A stretch of 60,055 nt of DNA from Chloroflexota bacterium (GCA_018969485.1 JAGWYG010000012.1:1-60055), one strand, 5' to 3'. Positions 7,111 to 15,184 are shown, counted from the first letter of the stretch. Notes: generated from the sequence alone by a model not told the origin. Numbers and translations are program-made.

Positions 7111-8214
7111 ATGGGATTCTTCTCACGTCTCACCGGCGGCATCGACGAGCGGCGCGTACTCGCCGCGCTGTCGACCGTCCAGGAGCCCGAACTCGGCGGC
7201 GATCTCGTCAGCCGCAAGATGATCAAGGACGTCGTCATTCGTGGCGACCGCATCGCATTCGCCATCGAGCTCACCACGCCGGCCTGCCCGCTGAAGGACC
7301 AGATCCGCGACGAATGCCTCGCCGCGATCGCACGCGACCTCAGTGTCCCGGCGGAGCGGGTCGACATCAGCTTCACCGCGCAAGTCCGTCCGCGGGGCGG
7401 GCTGCTCGACAAATCCGCCGTGCCGGGGGTCAGCCACGTCATCGCCGTCTCGGCCGGCAAGGGCGGGGTCGGCAAATCGACCGTCGCCGTCAATCTGGCG
7501 GTCGCGCTCGCCGGCGAAGGCGCGCGGGTAGGGCTGCTGGACGCCGACATCTACGGGCCGTCGATCCCGCTGATGCTGGGCGTCAGGGGCCAGCAGCCCG
7601 AGGGCACCGTCCTGCCCGACGGGCAGCAGGCGATGGTACCGATCGCCGCCCACGGCATCACGATGATCTCGGTCGGGTTTCTCGTCGACGAACGGCAGCC
7701 CGTGATCTGGCGCGGCCCGATGGTCTCGCAGCTCCTGCGGCAGTTCCTCTACCAGGTCGCCTGGGCGCCGCTCGATTATCTGATCATCGACATGCCGCCC
7801 GGCACCGGCGACATCGCGCTGACGCTGACGCAATCGCTGCAGAACGTCGGACTCACCGGGGCCGTCTCGGTCACCACGCCGCAGGCCGTCGCCACCGCCG
7901 ACGTCGTCAAGAGCATGGAGATGTTCCGCAAGGTCGATGTGCCACTGCTCGGCATCATCGAGAACATGGCGTACTTCGTGGCCCCCGACACCGGCGCGCG
8001 CTACGACATCTTCGGCAGCGGCGGCGCCGCGCGTCTCGCCGGGCAACTCGGCGTGCCGCTGCTCGGCCAGATCCCGCTGGGGATGGCGGTGCGCGAGAGC
8101 GGCGATGCCGGCCGGCCGGCCGTCGCCGACGCACGCCCCGACGCCTACGGCGATGCCTTTCGCGAAATCGCCCGGCGCCTCGCGGCCCGGGTCAGTGTCA
8201 TGGAATACGCCTGA
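7111..8214 (+). CDS. Mrp/ApbC-family iron-sulfur cluster carrier ATPase
   Basis: A P-loop NTPase that binds and transfers Fe-S clusters, 367 residues. An N-terminal MIP18/DUF59 domain (about 1-90) contains TPACPLKDQI. It is followed by the deviant Walker A SAGKGGVGKST (114-124), the switch DADIYGPS, the DMPPGTGD motif and a C-terminal IFGSGG. The CxxC found in enteric ApbC after the ENM motif is replaced here by APDTG, so the cluster is held differently or on other residues. ATG 7111 is chosen for its GGAG. A longer frame from 7045 begins upstream of the predicted mRNA start. moaA follows 16 bases later. Confidence 0.92.
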   Translation: MGFFSRLTGGIDERRVLAALSTVQEPELGGDLVSRKMIKDVVIRGDRIAFAIELTTPACPLKDQIRDECLAAIARDLSVPAERVDISFTAQVRPRGGLLDKSAVPGVSHVIAVSAGKGGVGKSTVAVNLAVALAGEGARVGLLDADIYGPSIPLMLGVRGQQPEGTVLPDGQQAMVPIAAHGITMISVGFLVDERQPVIWRGPMVSQLLRQFLYQVAWAPLDYLIIDMPPGTGDIALTLTQSLQNVGLTGAVSVTTPQAVATADVVKSMEMFRKVDVPLLGIIENMAYFVAPDTGARYDIFGSGGAARLAGQLGVPLLGQIPLGMAVRESGDAGRPAVADARPDAYGDAFREIARRLAARVSVMEYA

Positions 8215-8230
8215 GCGCCGGAGGTGAGCG

Positions 8231-9295
8231 ATGAACGCTGATGTTCGCCGTGGCACGATCACGCTATACCAGGCCGGTGCGCGCGAGGCGGTGCCGCGCT
8301 ACGCCGATGACGCGCCGGCGCACGACGCCCACGGCCGGCGCATCGACTACCTGCGGGTCTCGCTGACCGATCGCTGCAATATGCGCTGTGTGTACTGCAT
8401 GCCCGACATCGGCATGAAGTATCTGCCGCGCCCCGAGCTCCTGACCACTGACGAACTGCTGCTGGTGTTGCGTGCGGCGGCGCGGGCCGGCTTCCGCAAG
8501 ATCCGGCTCACCGGCGGCGAGCCGACGCTGCGCCCCGACCTGGTCGAGATCGTGCGGGCGACGCGGGCCATCCCGGGCATCGAGCACATCGCGATGACGA
8601 CCAACGCATTGCGGCTGGCGCAGCTCGCCGGCCCGCTGCGCGCCGCCGGCCTCGACCGGGTGAACATCAGCATCGACACGCTCGACGCCGACATGTTCCG
8701 CCGCATGACCCGCGGCGGCGACCTGGCGCGGGTATGGGCGGGCATCCAGGCCGCCGACGAGGCGGGCCTGGTGCCGATCAAGCTGAATGCGGTGATCGTA
8801 CGCGGCCTGAACGACCACGAGGTCGAGCGGCTGGCGGCGCTCACGCTCGACCACCGCTGGGAGATGCGCTTCATCGAGGTGATGCCGCTCACCGGCGTCG
8901 CCGATGTCGCCAGCGACGGCGTCGTGCGCAGCGATGAGCTGATCGGCCGCCTGACGGCGGCGTTCGGGCCGCTCGACGATCTGGGCCATGCGGCCAGCGA
9001 CTCGGCGCGGCGGCACCGCATCCGTGGCGCCCGCGGCAGCCTGGGGTTCATCAGTTCGGTGAGCGATCCGTTCTGTGCCAGTTGCAACCGCATGCGGCTC
9101 ACATCCGACGGCCGGCTGCACCTGTGCCTGCTGCGCGACGACGAGCTCGACCTGCGCGCCGCGATCCGCGCGGGCGCCGATGAGGCGGCGATCGAGCAGC
9201 GCATCCGCCACGCGGTGGCGATCAAGCCGTGGGGTCACGGATTGCCCGAGGGAGTCCTGCCGACGCTGCGCGGCATGTCGGCACTTGGCGGCTGA
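8231..9295 (+). CDS. moaA: GTP 3',8-cyclase MoaA (molybdopterin biosynthesis)
   Basis: A radical-SAM enzyme that, with MoaC, turns GTP into cyclic pyranopterin monophosphate. C49, C53 and C56 form the CxxxCxxC SAM cluster, and C282, C285 and C299 form the C-terminal CX2CX13C cluster that binds GTP. The protein ends in GG, the conserved C-terminal tail needed for activity. Its 354 residues include an N-terminal extension of about 35. It follows mrp closely, with a good AGGTGA ribosome site. No other moa or moe genes are in the window. A molybdoenzyme is implied elsewhere in the genome. Confidence 0.96.
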   Translation: MNADVRRGTITLYQAGAREAVPRYADDAPAHDAHGRRIDYLRVSLTDRCNMRCVYCMPDIGMKYLPRPELLTTDELLLVLRAAARAGFRKIRLTGGEPTLRPDLVEIVRATRAIPGIEHIAMTTNALRLAQLAGPLRAAGLDRVNISIDTLDADMFRRMTRGGDLARVWAGIQAADEAGLVPIKLNAVIVRGLNDHEVERLAALTLDHRWEMRFIEVMPLTGVADVASDGVVRSDELIGRLTAAFGPLDDLGHAASDSARRHRIRGARGSLGFISSVSDPFCASCNRMRLTSDGRLHLCLLRDDELDLRAAIRAGADEAAIEQRIRHAVAIKPWGHGLPEGVLPTLRGMSALGG

Positions 9296-9300
9296 GGGGC

Positions 9301-9329
9301 TTGCCCTGGTCACCGGTGTCTGGTATAGT
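9301..9329 (+). promoter_or_regulatory. promoter of the IscA/ErpA-like gene
   Basis: TTGCCC (9301-9306), an exact 17 bp spacer and TATAGT (9324-9329). The start lies near 9336, giving a leader of about 48 bases with GGAGGG before ATG 9384. It begins six bases after the moaA stop. Confidence 0.75.
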
Positions 9330-9383
9330 GCGCAACATCTACCGATCCGGATCATGCGACACACGTTCGAGGAGGGTTCACCC

Positions 9384-9857
9384 ATGACGACGACTGCCAC
9401 TCCTGCTACTACCATCAATCTCAATCTCACCGTCGCCCCGCCGGTGCAGCCAGTGATCGACATCGCCGTGAGCGCCTCGTCGCGCCTGCTGGCGATGATG
9501 GGCGAGAAGCAACTCGCCGGCTACGGCCTGCGCGTGTTCGTGTCGGGCGGTGGCTGCTCGGGCCTGCAGTACGGCATGACGTTCGACGACGAAGTGCGCG
9601 ACGGCGACGCCGTGTGGGAGGCGAACGGCCTCAAGGTGATGGTCGACGCGGTCAGCACGCGCTACCTGCGCGGCGCGACGATCAGCTACCAGCAGGACAA
9701 CATGCTGGCCGGGGCGTTCAAGATCGACAACCCCAACGCGACGTCGGGGTGCGGCTGTGGCCACTCGTTCCGCGCCCGCGGCGACGATGGCGCCGCCGAG
9801 GACGACGGCTACGACCGCCCGTCGGGCGGCGGGTGCGGTAGCTGCAGCCACGGCTGA
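9384..9857 (+). CDS. HesB/IscA/ErpA-family iron-sulfur carrier
   Basis: An A-type carrier that receives clusters from the scaffold and passes them to target proteins. The 157 residues contain the three cluster cysteines in the family spacing: C58 in GGGCSGLQY, then C123 and C125 in SGCGCGHSF. The segment YLRGATISYQQD before the last pair is typical. An N-terminal extension of about 25 residues and a glycine/cysteine-rich tail (GGGCGSCSHG) go beyond the 105-120 residues of enteric IscA. The tail could bind metal. The start is fixed by GGAGGG nine bases upstream and by its own promoter. A rhodanese gene follows after 58 bases. Confidence 0.9.
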   Translation: MTTTATPATTINLNLTVAPPVQPVIDIAVSASSRLLAMMGEKQLAGYGLRVFVSGGGCSGLQYGMTFDDEVRDGDAVWEANGLKVMVDAVSTRYLRGATISYQQDNMLAGAFKIDNPNATSGCGCGHSFRARGDDGAAEDDGYDRPSGGGCGSCSHG

Positions 9858-9915
9858 TCGGTCTCGTACGGTGGGCGTCGGCGGCATGCCGGCGCCCGCC
9901 CCGTCTCGAGGGAGT

Positions 9916-10242
9916 ATGGCGAGCTATCAGGATCTCGGCGCGGCCGAGGTCGCGGCGATGCTGCGTCGCGGCGACCCGCTGCGTCTCATCGATGTCCGCG
10001 AGCCCGACGAGCATCGCGTGGCGCATGTCGCCGGCGCCGAACTGTGGCCGCTGAGCCGCGCCCGGGCGTGGCTGCCCGACGTGCCGCGCGATACGCTGGT
10101 CGTCTTCATGTGCCACCACGGCATGCGCAGCGCGTCGGTCGCCGGCTACCTGGCCGAGCGCGGCTACACGCGCGTCGCCAATCTGGTCGGCGGCATCGAC
10201 GCGTGGTCGCTCGAGGTCGATGGGTTGGTGCCGCGCTATTGA
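9916..10242 (+). CDS. single-domain rhodanese-like sulfurtransferase
   Basis: A 108-residue rhodanese domain. The opening strand is LRLIDVREPDEHRVAHVAGA. The catalytic cysteine C66 lies in the loop CHHGMRS, the persulfide-forming site, and NLVGGIDAW closes the fold. It is probably a cytosolic sulfur carrier. It lies beside the A-type cluster carrier and downstream of mrp, so sulfur delivery to cluster assembly is plausible. The ATG has GAGGGAG just upstream. Its TGA overlaps the next ATG as TGATG, so the DUF309 gene is translationally coupled. Confidence 0.9.
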   Translation: MASYQDLGAAEVAAMLRRGDPLRLIDVREPDEHRVAHVAGAELWPLSRARAWLPDVPRDTLVVFMCHHGMRSASVAGYLAERGYTRVANLVGGIDAWSLEVDGLVPRY

Positions 10243-10568
10243 TGTCGGCGCTGCTGCACGGTGTCGCCCTGTTCAACCAGCGCGAGTGGTGGCACGCCCA
10301 CGAGGCCTGGGAGCCGCTGTGGCTCGCGGCCCGCGAGCCGGAGCGCACGTGCTATCGTGGGCTCATCCAGGTGGCGGCGGCGCTGGTGCACTGGCAACGC
10401 GGCAATCCGCGCGGCCTGCGCCGCAACTACGCCAAGGCCCGGCCGCAGCTACTCGCCGTCGAAGACCTGGCGACGATCATCGCGCTGCGCCGGCTGCGCC
10501 GCGAGATGGATCGCTTTGTGATCACCGGCGCCACGCCACCACCGCTGATCTTTGTGCCTGGAGGGTGA
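10242..10568 (+). CDS. DUF309 family protein
   Basis: A 108-residue all-helical protein with the DUF309 hallmark FNQREWWHAHEAWEPLW (about 11-27), then RGLIQVAAALVHWQRGN and RGLRRNYAKA. The conserved histidines and glutamates of HAHEAWE suggest a metal or small-ligand site, but no biochemical role is established. It is coupled to the upstream rhodanese through TGATG and followed two bases later by the methyltransferase, inside one operon. Confidence 0.88.
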   Translation: MSALLHGVALFNQREWWHAHEAWEPLWLAAREPERTCYRGLIQVAAALVHWQRGNPRGLRRNYAKARPQLLAVEDLATIIALRRLRREMDRFVITGATPPPLIFVPGG

Positions 10569-10570
10569 CG

Positions 10571-11398
10571 ATGCGACGCGATGCGCTTGCGGTCCTGTGC
10601 TGCCCGGCGTGCGCCGGGGCGCTCGTCGCCGATGGCGACGCTGCCGTGCTCGATGATGGCGCGGCGTGCTGCGCGGCATGCGGCGCGCGCCATCCCATCC
10701 GTGGGGGCGTGCTCGATCTGCTCGGCGCGCCACGGCCGGCGACGGCGGCACAGTGGGTCAACGAACTGCGGCTCACGGCCTGGGCGTACGAGCGCACATG
10801 GCGACCACACGCCCTGAGCCTGCTGAGCGGCGAGCCATTCGGCGAGGCGCGCGAAGCGGCGCTGCTCGTCGCGGCGGTCGCCGACGCACCCGCCGGAGCC
10901 TTCGTCGACCTGGCGTGCAGTAGCGGGCGCTATGCCCGGGTGCTGGCCGGCATGGCGCCACAGCGCACGGTGATCGGCATCGACTGCTCGGCGGCGATGC
11001 TGGTCGAGGCGCAGCGTCGGGCGCGCGTCGCACGGTTGCCGATCAGCTACGTCCGTGCCGATGCGCTCGCGCCGCCGCTGCGGCCGGCGACGGCGGCGGC
11101 GGTCGTGATGGGTGGATCGCTCAACGAGATCGCCGATGCGCCGGGCGCACTGGCGGCGATGGCCCGCAGCGCCATGCCGGGCGCGGCGCTGTTCTTGATG
11201 ACGCTGCTCGGGGCGGGCAGTACGGCCGGCCGGCTGCTGCAGCGGCTGCTCCAGCCCGGCGGCTTGCAGTTCTTCGACGGCGCTGCGCTGGACGGGCACA
11301 TTCGCGCCGCTGGCTTCGCCATCAGCGACCGTCGCATCCACCGCAGCGTCGCGCTCATCAGCGGCCGGCGGCACGCGCCGGCTGACAGTGGGGGGTGA
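10571..11398 (+). CDS. SAM-dependent methyltransferase with N-terminal Trm112-like zinc ribbon
   Basis: A 275-residue class I methyltransferase. The first 50 residues hold a Cys4 ribbon, CCPAC (10-14) and CCAAC, ending HPIRGGVLDLL as in Trm112/YcaR-like domains fused to methyltransferases. The SAM-binding motif I is FVDLACSSGRYARVLAG (about 109-125), followed by the acidic GIDCSAAML. The usual glycine-rich motif reads ACSSGRY. The target is unknown; fusions of this kind include small-molecule and quinone-type methyltransferases. GAGGG precedes the ATG, and the gene lies in the rhodanese-DUF309 operon. Confidence 0.85.
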   Translation: MRRDALAVLCCPACAGALVADGDAAVLDDGAACCAACGARHPIRGGVLDLLGAPRPATAAQWVNELRLTAWAYERTWRPHALSLLSGEPFGEAREAALLVAAVADAPAGAFVDLACSSGRYARVLAGMAPQRTVIGIDCSAAMLVEAQRRARVARLPISYVRADALAPPLRPATAAAVVMGGSLNEIADAPGALAAMARSAMPGAALFLMTLLGAGSTAGRLLQRLLQPGGLQFFDGAALDGHIRAAGFAISDRRIHRSVALISGRRHAPADSGG

Positions 11399-11399
11399 T

Positions 11400-12242
11400 A
11401 TGGCCCGCGCGGCGCTGCTCCTCATCGGTGGCGACACCGGATTGCTGCAACTGACGGCGCCCGGCGCCGGCGAGCGCTGGCTGCGCACGCCGGTGCGCCT
11501 GCTGGAGCAGCCGGTCACGACGATCTGGCTCGATCGCCATGACCCACTGGTGTGCGCCGCCGGCGGCCCCGCGGGCGGCCAGGTCAGCACCGATGGCGGG
11601 AGTAACTGGCGCCCATTCACCGGCGAGGCCGTGCGGCAGCTGATCGGCTGGCCGTCACCCGCGCGCCGGATCGTCGCACAGCTGGCCAGCGGCGATTGCC
11701 TGACGGTCGACGCTGCGACCGGCGCGACGACGCCGCTCGGCACTGCGGGCGGCCTGCTCGTCGCCGATGCCGATGGTCCGCTCGCCATCGACGCCGCCGC
11801 CGTGCGCCATGTCGGCAGAACCGACCGGGTGGCCGCGCCTGCCCCGCTGCCCGACGCGCCACGAGCGGTGGCGGGCACACCGCATGGGCACTGGGTCCTG
11901 ACCGACAGGACGGTGTGGCGCTGGGGCGACGGGGGCTGGCTGCGCTACGCCGCGTGCCCCGCCGCCCATCTGCTGGCCGTGCCCGACGCGGCCCCCGCGC
12001 TGGTGGTGGTCGCCGGCGACGCCATCTGGCGCATCGCCGACGACGAACCGCCCGCCCGCGTTGCCATCGCGCCGGGCGGCGGGCAGTTCCGTGCCCTCCA
12101 GGCTGTGCCGTATCACCCGGATTTCCTCGTGGCAGCCACCGCCGACTGCGTCCTGTGGTCGCGCGACCGCGGGGCAGGCTGGGTCACGCTGCGCGATGAT
12201 CTGACCGGCGTGCACGCACTCGCCAGCGCCCGCCTCGCGTGA
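11400..12242 (+). CDS. beta-propeller-like protein (BNR/sialidase-type repeats), function unknown
   Basis: A 280-residue product with no signal peptide. It repeats short strand units with sialidase/BNR flavour: STDGGSNWRPF (about 64-74) and a late SRDRGAGWVTL, with regular turns such as VLTDRTVWRWGDGGW between them. This resembles half of a photosynthesis-assembly (Ycf48-like) or exo-sialidase propeller. No catalytic residues are evident. ATG 11400 is preferred, with GGGGGG upstream; a GTG at 11388 is possible. It is the last gene of the iron-sulfur/rhodanese run. Confidence 0.65.
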   Translation: MARAALLLIGGDTGLLQLTAPGAGERWLRTPVRLLEQPVTTIWLDRHDPLVCAAGGPAGGQVSTDGGSNWRPFTGEAVRQLIGWPSPARRIVAQLASGDCLTVDAATGATTPLGTAGGLLVADADGPLAIDAAAVRHVGRTDRVAAPAPLPDAPRAVAGTPHGHWVLTDRTVWRWGDGGWLRYAACPAAHLLAVPDAAPALVVVAGDAIWRIADDEPPARVAIAPGGGQFRALQAVPYHPDFLVAATADCVLWSRDRGAGWVTLRDDLTGVHALASARLA

Positions 12243-12286
12243 CCGGGCCAGGGCACCGGTAGCGCCGTCGCGCGCCAACACCTCCT

Positions 12287-12309
12287 GGGCGCGCGGGCCT
12301 TCGGCCCGC
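12287..12309. repeat. GGGCGCGCGGGCC hairpin element, copy 1
   Basis: The 13-mer GGGCGCGCGGGCC (12287-12299) is followed by TTC and GGCCCGC, giving a 7 bp stem. The same 13-mer occurs at 47388, 47518, 47648 and 47883. Here it follows the last gene of an operon by 45 bases and could serve as a terminator or REP-like element. The remaining bases of 12310-12480 show no gene. Confidence 0.7.
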
Positions 12310-12485
12310 AGCGCGAACCCGGCGGCCCTTCCCGTCCGCTGCCCAGACCTCCGCGCCTCGGCCCGCCCGCACAGCCCCCGCCTCCACCGGATGCTCCCGG
12401 ATACGCGCCGACACTGCGGCTGGCTTCCCGCGTCGCACATCCGGCGCTCCGGCACAATCCCGGCGCTGCGGTCACTCGGGGATTG

Positions 12486-12518
12486 CTGTGCAATATCTTG
12501 ACACTGACTGTGCATCAT
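12486..12518 (+). promoter_or_regulatory. three tandem 11-bp repeats, candidate CarH operator
   Basis: CTGTGCAATAT (12486-12496), CTTGACACTGA (12497-12507) and CTGTGCATCAT (12508-12518) are contiguous 11 bp units sharing CT, CA and a trailing A/T pattern. The middle unit contains the -35 TTGACA. In Thermus, tetrameric CarH binds three 11 bp direct repeats that cover the -35 box, which is the geometry seen here. The gene behind it encodes a CarH-like protein, so dark autorepression is the inferred mode. Confidence 0.75.
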
Positions 12519-12526
12519 GCTACACT
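12498..12526 (+). promoter_or_regulatory. promoter of the carH-like gene
   Basis: TTGACA (12498-12503), a 17 bp spacer and TACACT (12521-12526) preceded by TGC. The start is near 12533, with a leader of about 35 bases. The operator repeats cover the -35. Confidence 0.85.
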
Positions 12527-12567
12527 AGCGGCACGGTCAGCCAGGCCCGACAGCGGAGCGTAATCCT

Positions 12568-13524
12568 GTGGCACAGCCCATGGCGTTCCTGCAACTCACC
12601 ACCACGCCGATCTACAACACCCGGGCCGTCGCGCGCGAGACCGGGGTTCCGCCCGACACATTCCGTGCCTGGGAGCGGCGTTACGGTGTCCCGCGGCCGG
12701 AGCGCACCGCCGGCGGGCACCGGCTGTACTCCGAGCGCGACATCGCCATCATCCGCTGGCTGCGCGACCGCACCGCGGAGGGCATGAACATCAGCCACGC
12801 GGTCATGTTGCTGACCAGCGCCCTGGAGGAGCGCGTCACCCCCGCCGTCGAGCAGACGCGCGGCGTCGAGCACATCGTCGACGAGCTCGTCGAGCGGCTG
12901 ATCGTCTTCGACGGGCCGCGCGCCGAACTGTTGATCAGCGAAGCCTTCGCGCTCTACCCATTCGAGCGCGTCCTGCTCGACATCGTGCAGCCGACGATGG
13001 TCGAAGTCGGCGAGCGCTGGCACCGTGGCGAGATCAACGTTGCTGCCGAGCACTTCGCCACCGAATTCGTCCGGCGCAAGCTCGCCGGCCTGCTGAACGT
13101 CTTCGAGAACAGTGCGCAGCGCGAGACGATCGTCGTCGCCTGTGCGCCCGGCGAGCTACACGACATCGGCCTGCTCTTCACGAGCCTGTTCCTGGTACGG
13201 CGCGGCTGGCACGTCGTGTATCTCGGGCCGCAGGTGCCGCTGCCCGATCTGCTGGCGACGATCCAGTCGGTGCGTCCGGCGCTGGTCTGCGTCTCGGCCA
13301 CCACCATCGAGACGGCGCTCGAGGCGCTGGACGTCGCGCGCGCGGTGACGTCCAGCTTTCCGCAGGTGCATTTCGGCTACGGCGGCCGGGTCTTCAACCT
13401 CAACCCCGAGGTGCGGCAGCAGATGCCGGGCGTCTTCCTCGGCGTCGACGGCCGCAGCCTGATCAGCACCGTCAGCGCGCTGCTGGCGCGCCCGGCGGGC
13501 ATCAACCACGGGTCACCGAACTGA
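12568..13524 (+). CDS. carH: CarH-like MerR/B12-binding light-responsive transcriptional regulator
   Basis: A repressor that would use adenosylcobalamin as light sensor: DNA-bound in the dark, released on photolysis. The 318 residues comprise a MerR winged helix (about 15-85, with TFRAWERRYGVPRPERT), a four-helix cobalamin cap and a Rossmann-like B12 domain (about 185-310). The photoreceptor motif W-x9-EH is exact (W151, E161, H162). The cobalt-ligand motif E-x-H-x-x-G is present (E196, H198, G201). GTG 12568 has GGAG nine bases upstream; an ATG four codons later is the alternative. It lies directly upstream of crtB, as expected for light-induced carotenogenesis. Confidence 0.88.
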   Translation: MAQPMAFLQLTTTPIYNTRAVARETGVPPDTFRAWERRYGVPRPERTAGGHRLYSERDIAIIRWLRDRTAEGMNISHAVMLLTSALEERVTPAVEQTRGVEHIVDELVERLIVFDGPRAELLISEAFALYPFERVLLDIVQPTMVEVGERWHRGEINVAAEHFATEFVRRKLAGLLNVFENSAQRETIVVACAPGELHDIGLLFTSLFLVRRGWHVVYLGPQVPLPDLLATIQSVRPALVCVSATTIETALEALDVARAVTSSFPQVHFGYGGRVFNLNPEVRQQMPGVFLGVDGRSLISTVSALLARPAGINHGSPN

Positions 13525-13613
13525 GCAGGCGATTACGCGATGCATGGGCACCGCTGGGCGACCCGATCGGCGCCATGGCGGGTGCCTCACGCACGGCCCG
13601 CACGTGGATCGGG

Positions 13614-13619
13614 TATAAT
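13614..13619 (+). promoter_or_regulatory. -10 box of a crtB promoter
   Basis: A perfect TATAAT lies 49 bases before the crtB GTG. No TTGACA-like -35 and no extended TGn are present, and none of the CTGTGCA units seen before carH are found here. It may depend on an activator, or crtB may be partly read through from carH. Confidence 0.5.
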
Positions 13620-13667
13620 GAGACATCAGCCGCCCCATTGCCGCACCCGAGGCGGAAGGAGCCGCGC

Positions 13668-14672
13668 GTGTCGCTCAGCCAGTCACGACGTCTGATCAAC
13701 CGAGCATTCGCCGAACGCGAGGTCCCGGCGGGCGATGCGGCAGCCCTGTTGGCCCAGGTGCGTGCCCGCGCAGGCCACGACCTGCAGCGCGAATATCACC
13801 CGCCGCGCAGCGACGAGCCGGCAGTCGCGCTCGACCAGGCCTACCTGCAATGCCGTGCGCTCACGCGGCAGCACTCGCGCAGCTTTTATGTCAGCTCCGG
13901 CCTGCTGCCACGCGAGAAGCGGCGCGCCGTCCGCGCACTCTACGCCTTCTGCCGCACCAGCGACGATCTGGTCGATCGGGCTGCCGGCGACCCAGTCGAT
14001 GCGCTGGCGCACTGGGTCGCGCTGGTGCATGCTGCCCATCCGCCCGCGCACGATCCGGTGCTGGTGGCGTGGCACGACACCGTGCAGCGGCATGGCATCG
14101 CCCGCGAGCTCGTCGACGAACTGCTGGCCGGCATCGCGATGGATCTCACCGTCGACCGCTACGAGACCTTCGACCGGCTGTGGCTGTACTGCTACCGGGT
14201 GGCATCAGTCGTCGGGCTACTATCCATGCAGATCATCGGCTACTACGAAGGTGCGACCGAGTATGCGGTGAAGCTCGGGGTCGCGCTGCAACTCACCAAC
14301 ATCCTGCGCGATGTCGGCGAGGATGCCGGGCGCGGCCGGGTGTATCTGCCGCTGGAGGATCTGGCGCAGTTCGGATTGAGCGACCGCGACGTGCTGGACG
14401 GCGTCCGCGACCAGCGGTTTCGCGCGCTGATGCAATTCGAGATCGCGCGGGCGCACCGGCTGTACGACGAATCGCGGCCGGGGATCGCGCTGCTCGATCC
14501 TGATGGCCGGCTGGCGATCGCCGCGGCGAGCGACATCTACCGGGGCATTCTTGGCCGGATCGAAGCCAACGGCTATGATGTCTTCGCGCGGCGGGCGTAC
14601 GTGCCGTTGCACCAGAAGCTGTGGATCGTCGCGCGGCTGTGGCCGCAGTACCAGCGGCGGGTGCGCCCATGA
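13668..14672 (+). CDS. crtB: phytoene/squalene synthase family protein, probable phytoene synthase
   Basis: Condenses two geranylgeranyl diphosphates to phytoene, the first committed step to carotenoids, at the membrane face. The two aspartate-rich magnesium sites are D99-D100 in CRTSDDLVD and D215-D219 in LRDVGEDAGRGR. SRSFYVSSGLLP, YCYRVASVVG and the FxxARRAY tail are family marks. At 334 residues it is slightly long. I use GTG 13668 (AAGGAG six bases upstream) because the ATG at 13575 lies upstream of the predicted mRNA start. Squalene synthase is the alternative, but the CarH neighbour favours phytoene. The next gene overlaps as ATGA. Confidence 0.85.
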   Translation: MSLSQSRRLINRAFAEREVPAGDAAALLAQVRARAGHDLQREYHPPRSDEPAVALDQAYLQCRALTRQHSRSFYVSSGLLPREKRRAVRALYAFCRTSDDLVDRAAGDPVDALAHWVALVHAAHPPAHDPVLVAWHDTVQRHGIARELVDELLAGIAMDLTVDRYETFDRLWLYCYRVASVVGLLSMQIIGYYEGATEYAVKLGVALQLTNILRDVGEDAGRGRVYLPLEDLAQFGLSDRDVLDGVRDQRFRALMQFEIARAHRLYDESRPGIALLDPDGRLAIAAASDIYRGILGRIEANGYDVFARRAYVPLHQKLWIVARLWPQYQRRVRP

Positions 14673-15184
14673 GCAGCACACCTGTGGCAGCGCGCCGCTG
14701 GCCGGCGTGGCCGTGGCTGGCAATGATGGCGATCCTGTTCCTCGGCCCGCTGGCGGTGCCGACATTCCTGGCGAGCCGCAGCGTCCCGCTGGTGCGGCTC
14801 GGCGGCTTCGCCCACGAACTGCTCAGCACTGCGATCTGCCCGACGCCGGCGCGCTCGTACTGGCTGTTCGATCAGCCGATGGGCGTCTGCGCGCGCTGCT
14901 GGGGCGCGACCATCGGCCTGTGGCTGGCGTGGGCCTGCGCCCGTCGTGGCAGCGCGCTGCTCGCGCCGTTCTGCGCGCTGCACTGGCTGCCGCGCCTCGG
15001 CGTCGCCGCGCTGCCGTTCTGGCTCTGGATCCTCGAGATCGTACGGTTCCCGACGGCACCGCTCGGGCTCCTCCTGGCGAACGGCATGCTGGCCGGCTTC
15101 AGCGCGGGGCTGTGGATCGTCTCGGTCTGGCCGGGCATGCTGGCAGTGCGCGGCGGCGCAGGCGGCACAGTGGAGGGGCGATGA
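14669..15184 (+). CDS. DUF2085 family membrane protein
   Basis: A 171-residue protein with about four hydrophobic segments, at approximately 17-35, 75-90, 100-120 and 125-145. It has the DUF2085 pattern AICPTPARSYW followed by MGVCARCWGATIGLW, that is, spaced cysteines and a CARC motif between membrane helices. The function is unknown and metal binding is possible. It overlaps crtB and the next gene by ATGA junctions on both sides, so the three are translationally coupled. Confidence 0.82.
   Translation: MSSTPVAARRWPAWPWLAMMAILFLGPLAVPTFLASRSVPLVRLGGFAHELLSTAICPTPARSYWLFDQPMGVCARCWGATIGLWLAWACARRGSALLAPFCALHWLPRLGVAALPFWLWILEIVRFPTAPLGLLLANGMLAGFSAGLWIVSVWPGMLAVRGGAGGTVEGR

Noticed and set aside
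5742-7550. argF extended to 602 codons
   Set aside because: The extension crosses the divergent promoters and the ferredoxin and mrp genes. ATG 6671 gives the normal 309-residue enzyme with a good ribosome site.
12113-12518. Minus-strand open frames between the propeller gene and carH
   Set aside because: They are low-complexity, overlap the carH operator and lack ribosome sites. The region is better read as intergenic with a hairpin and promoter.
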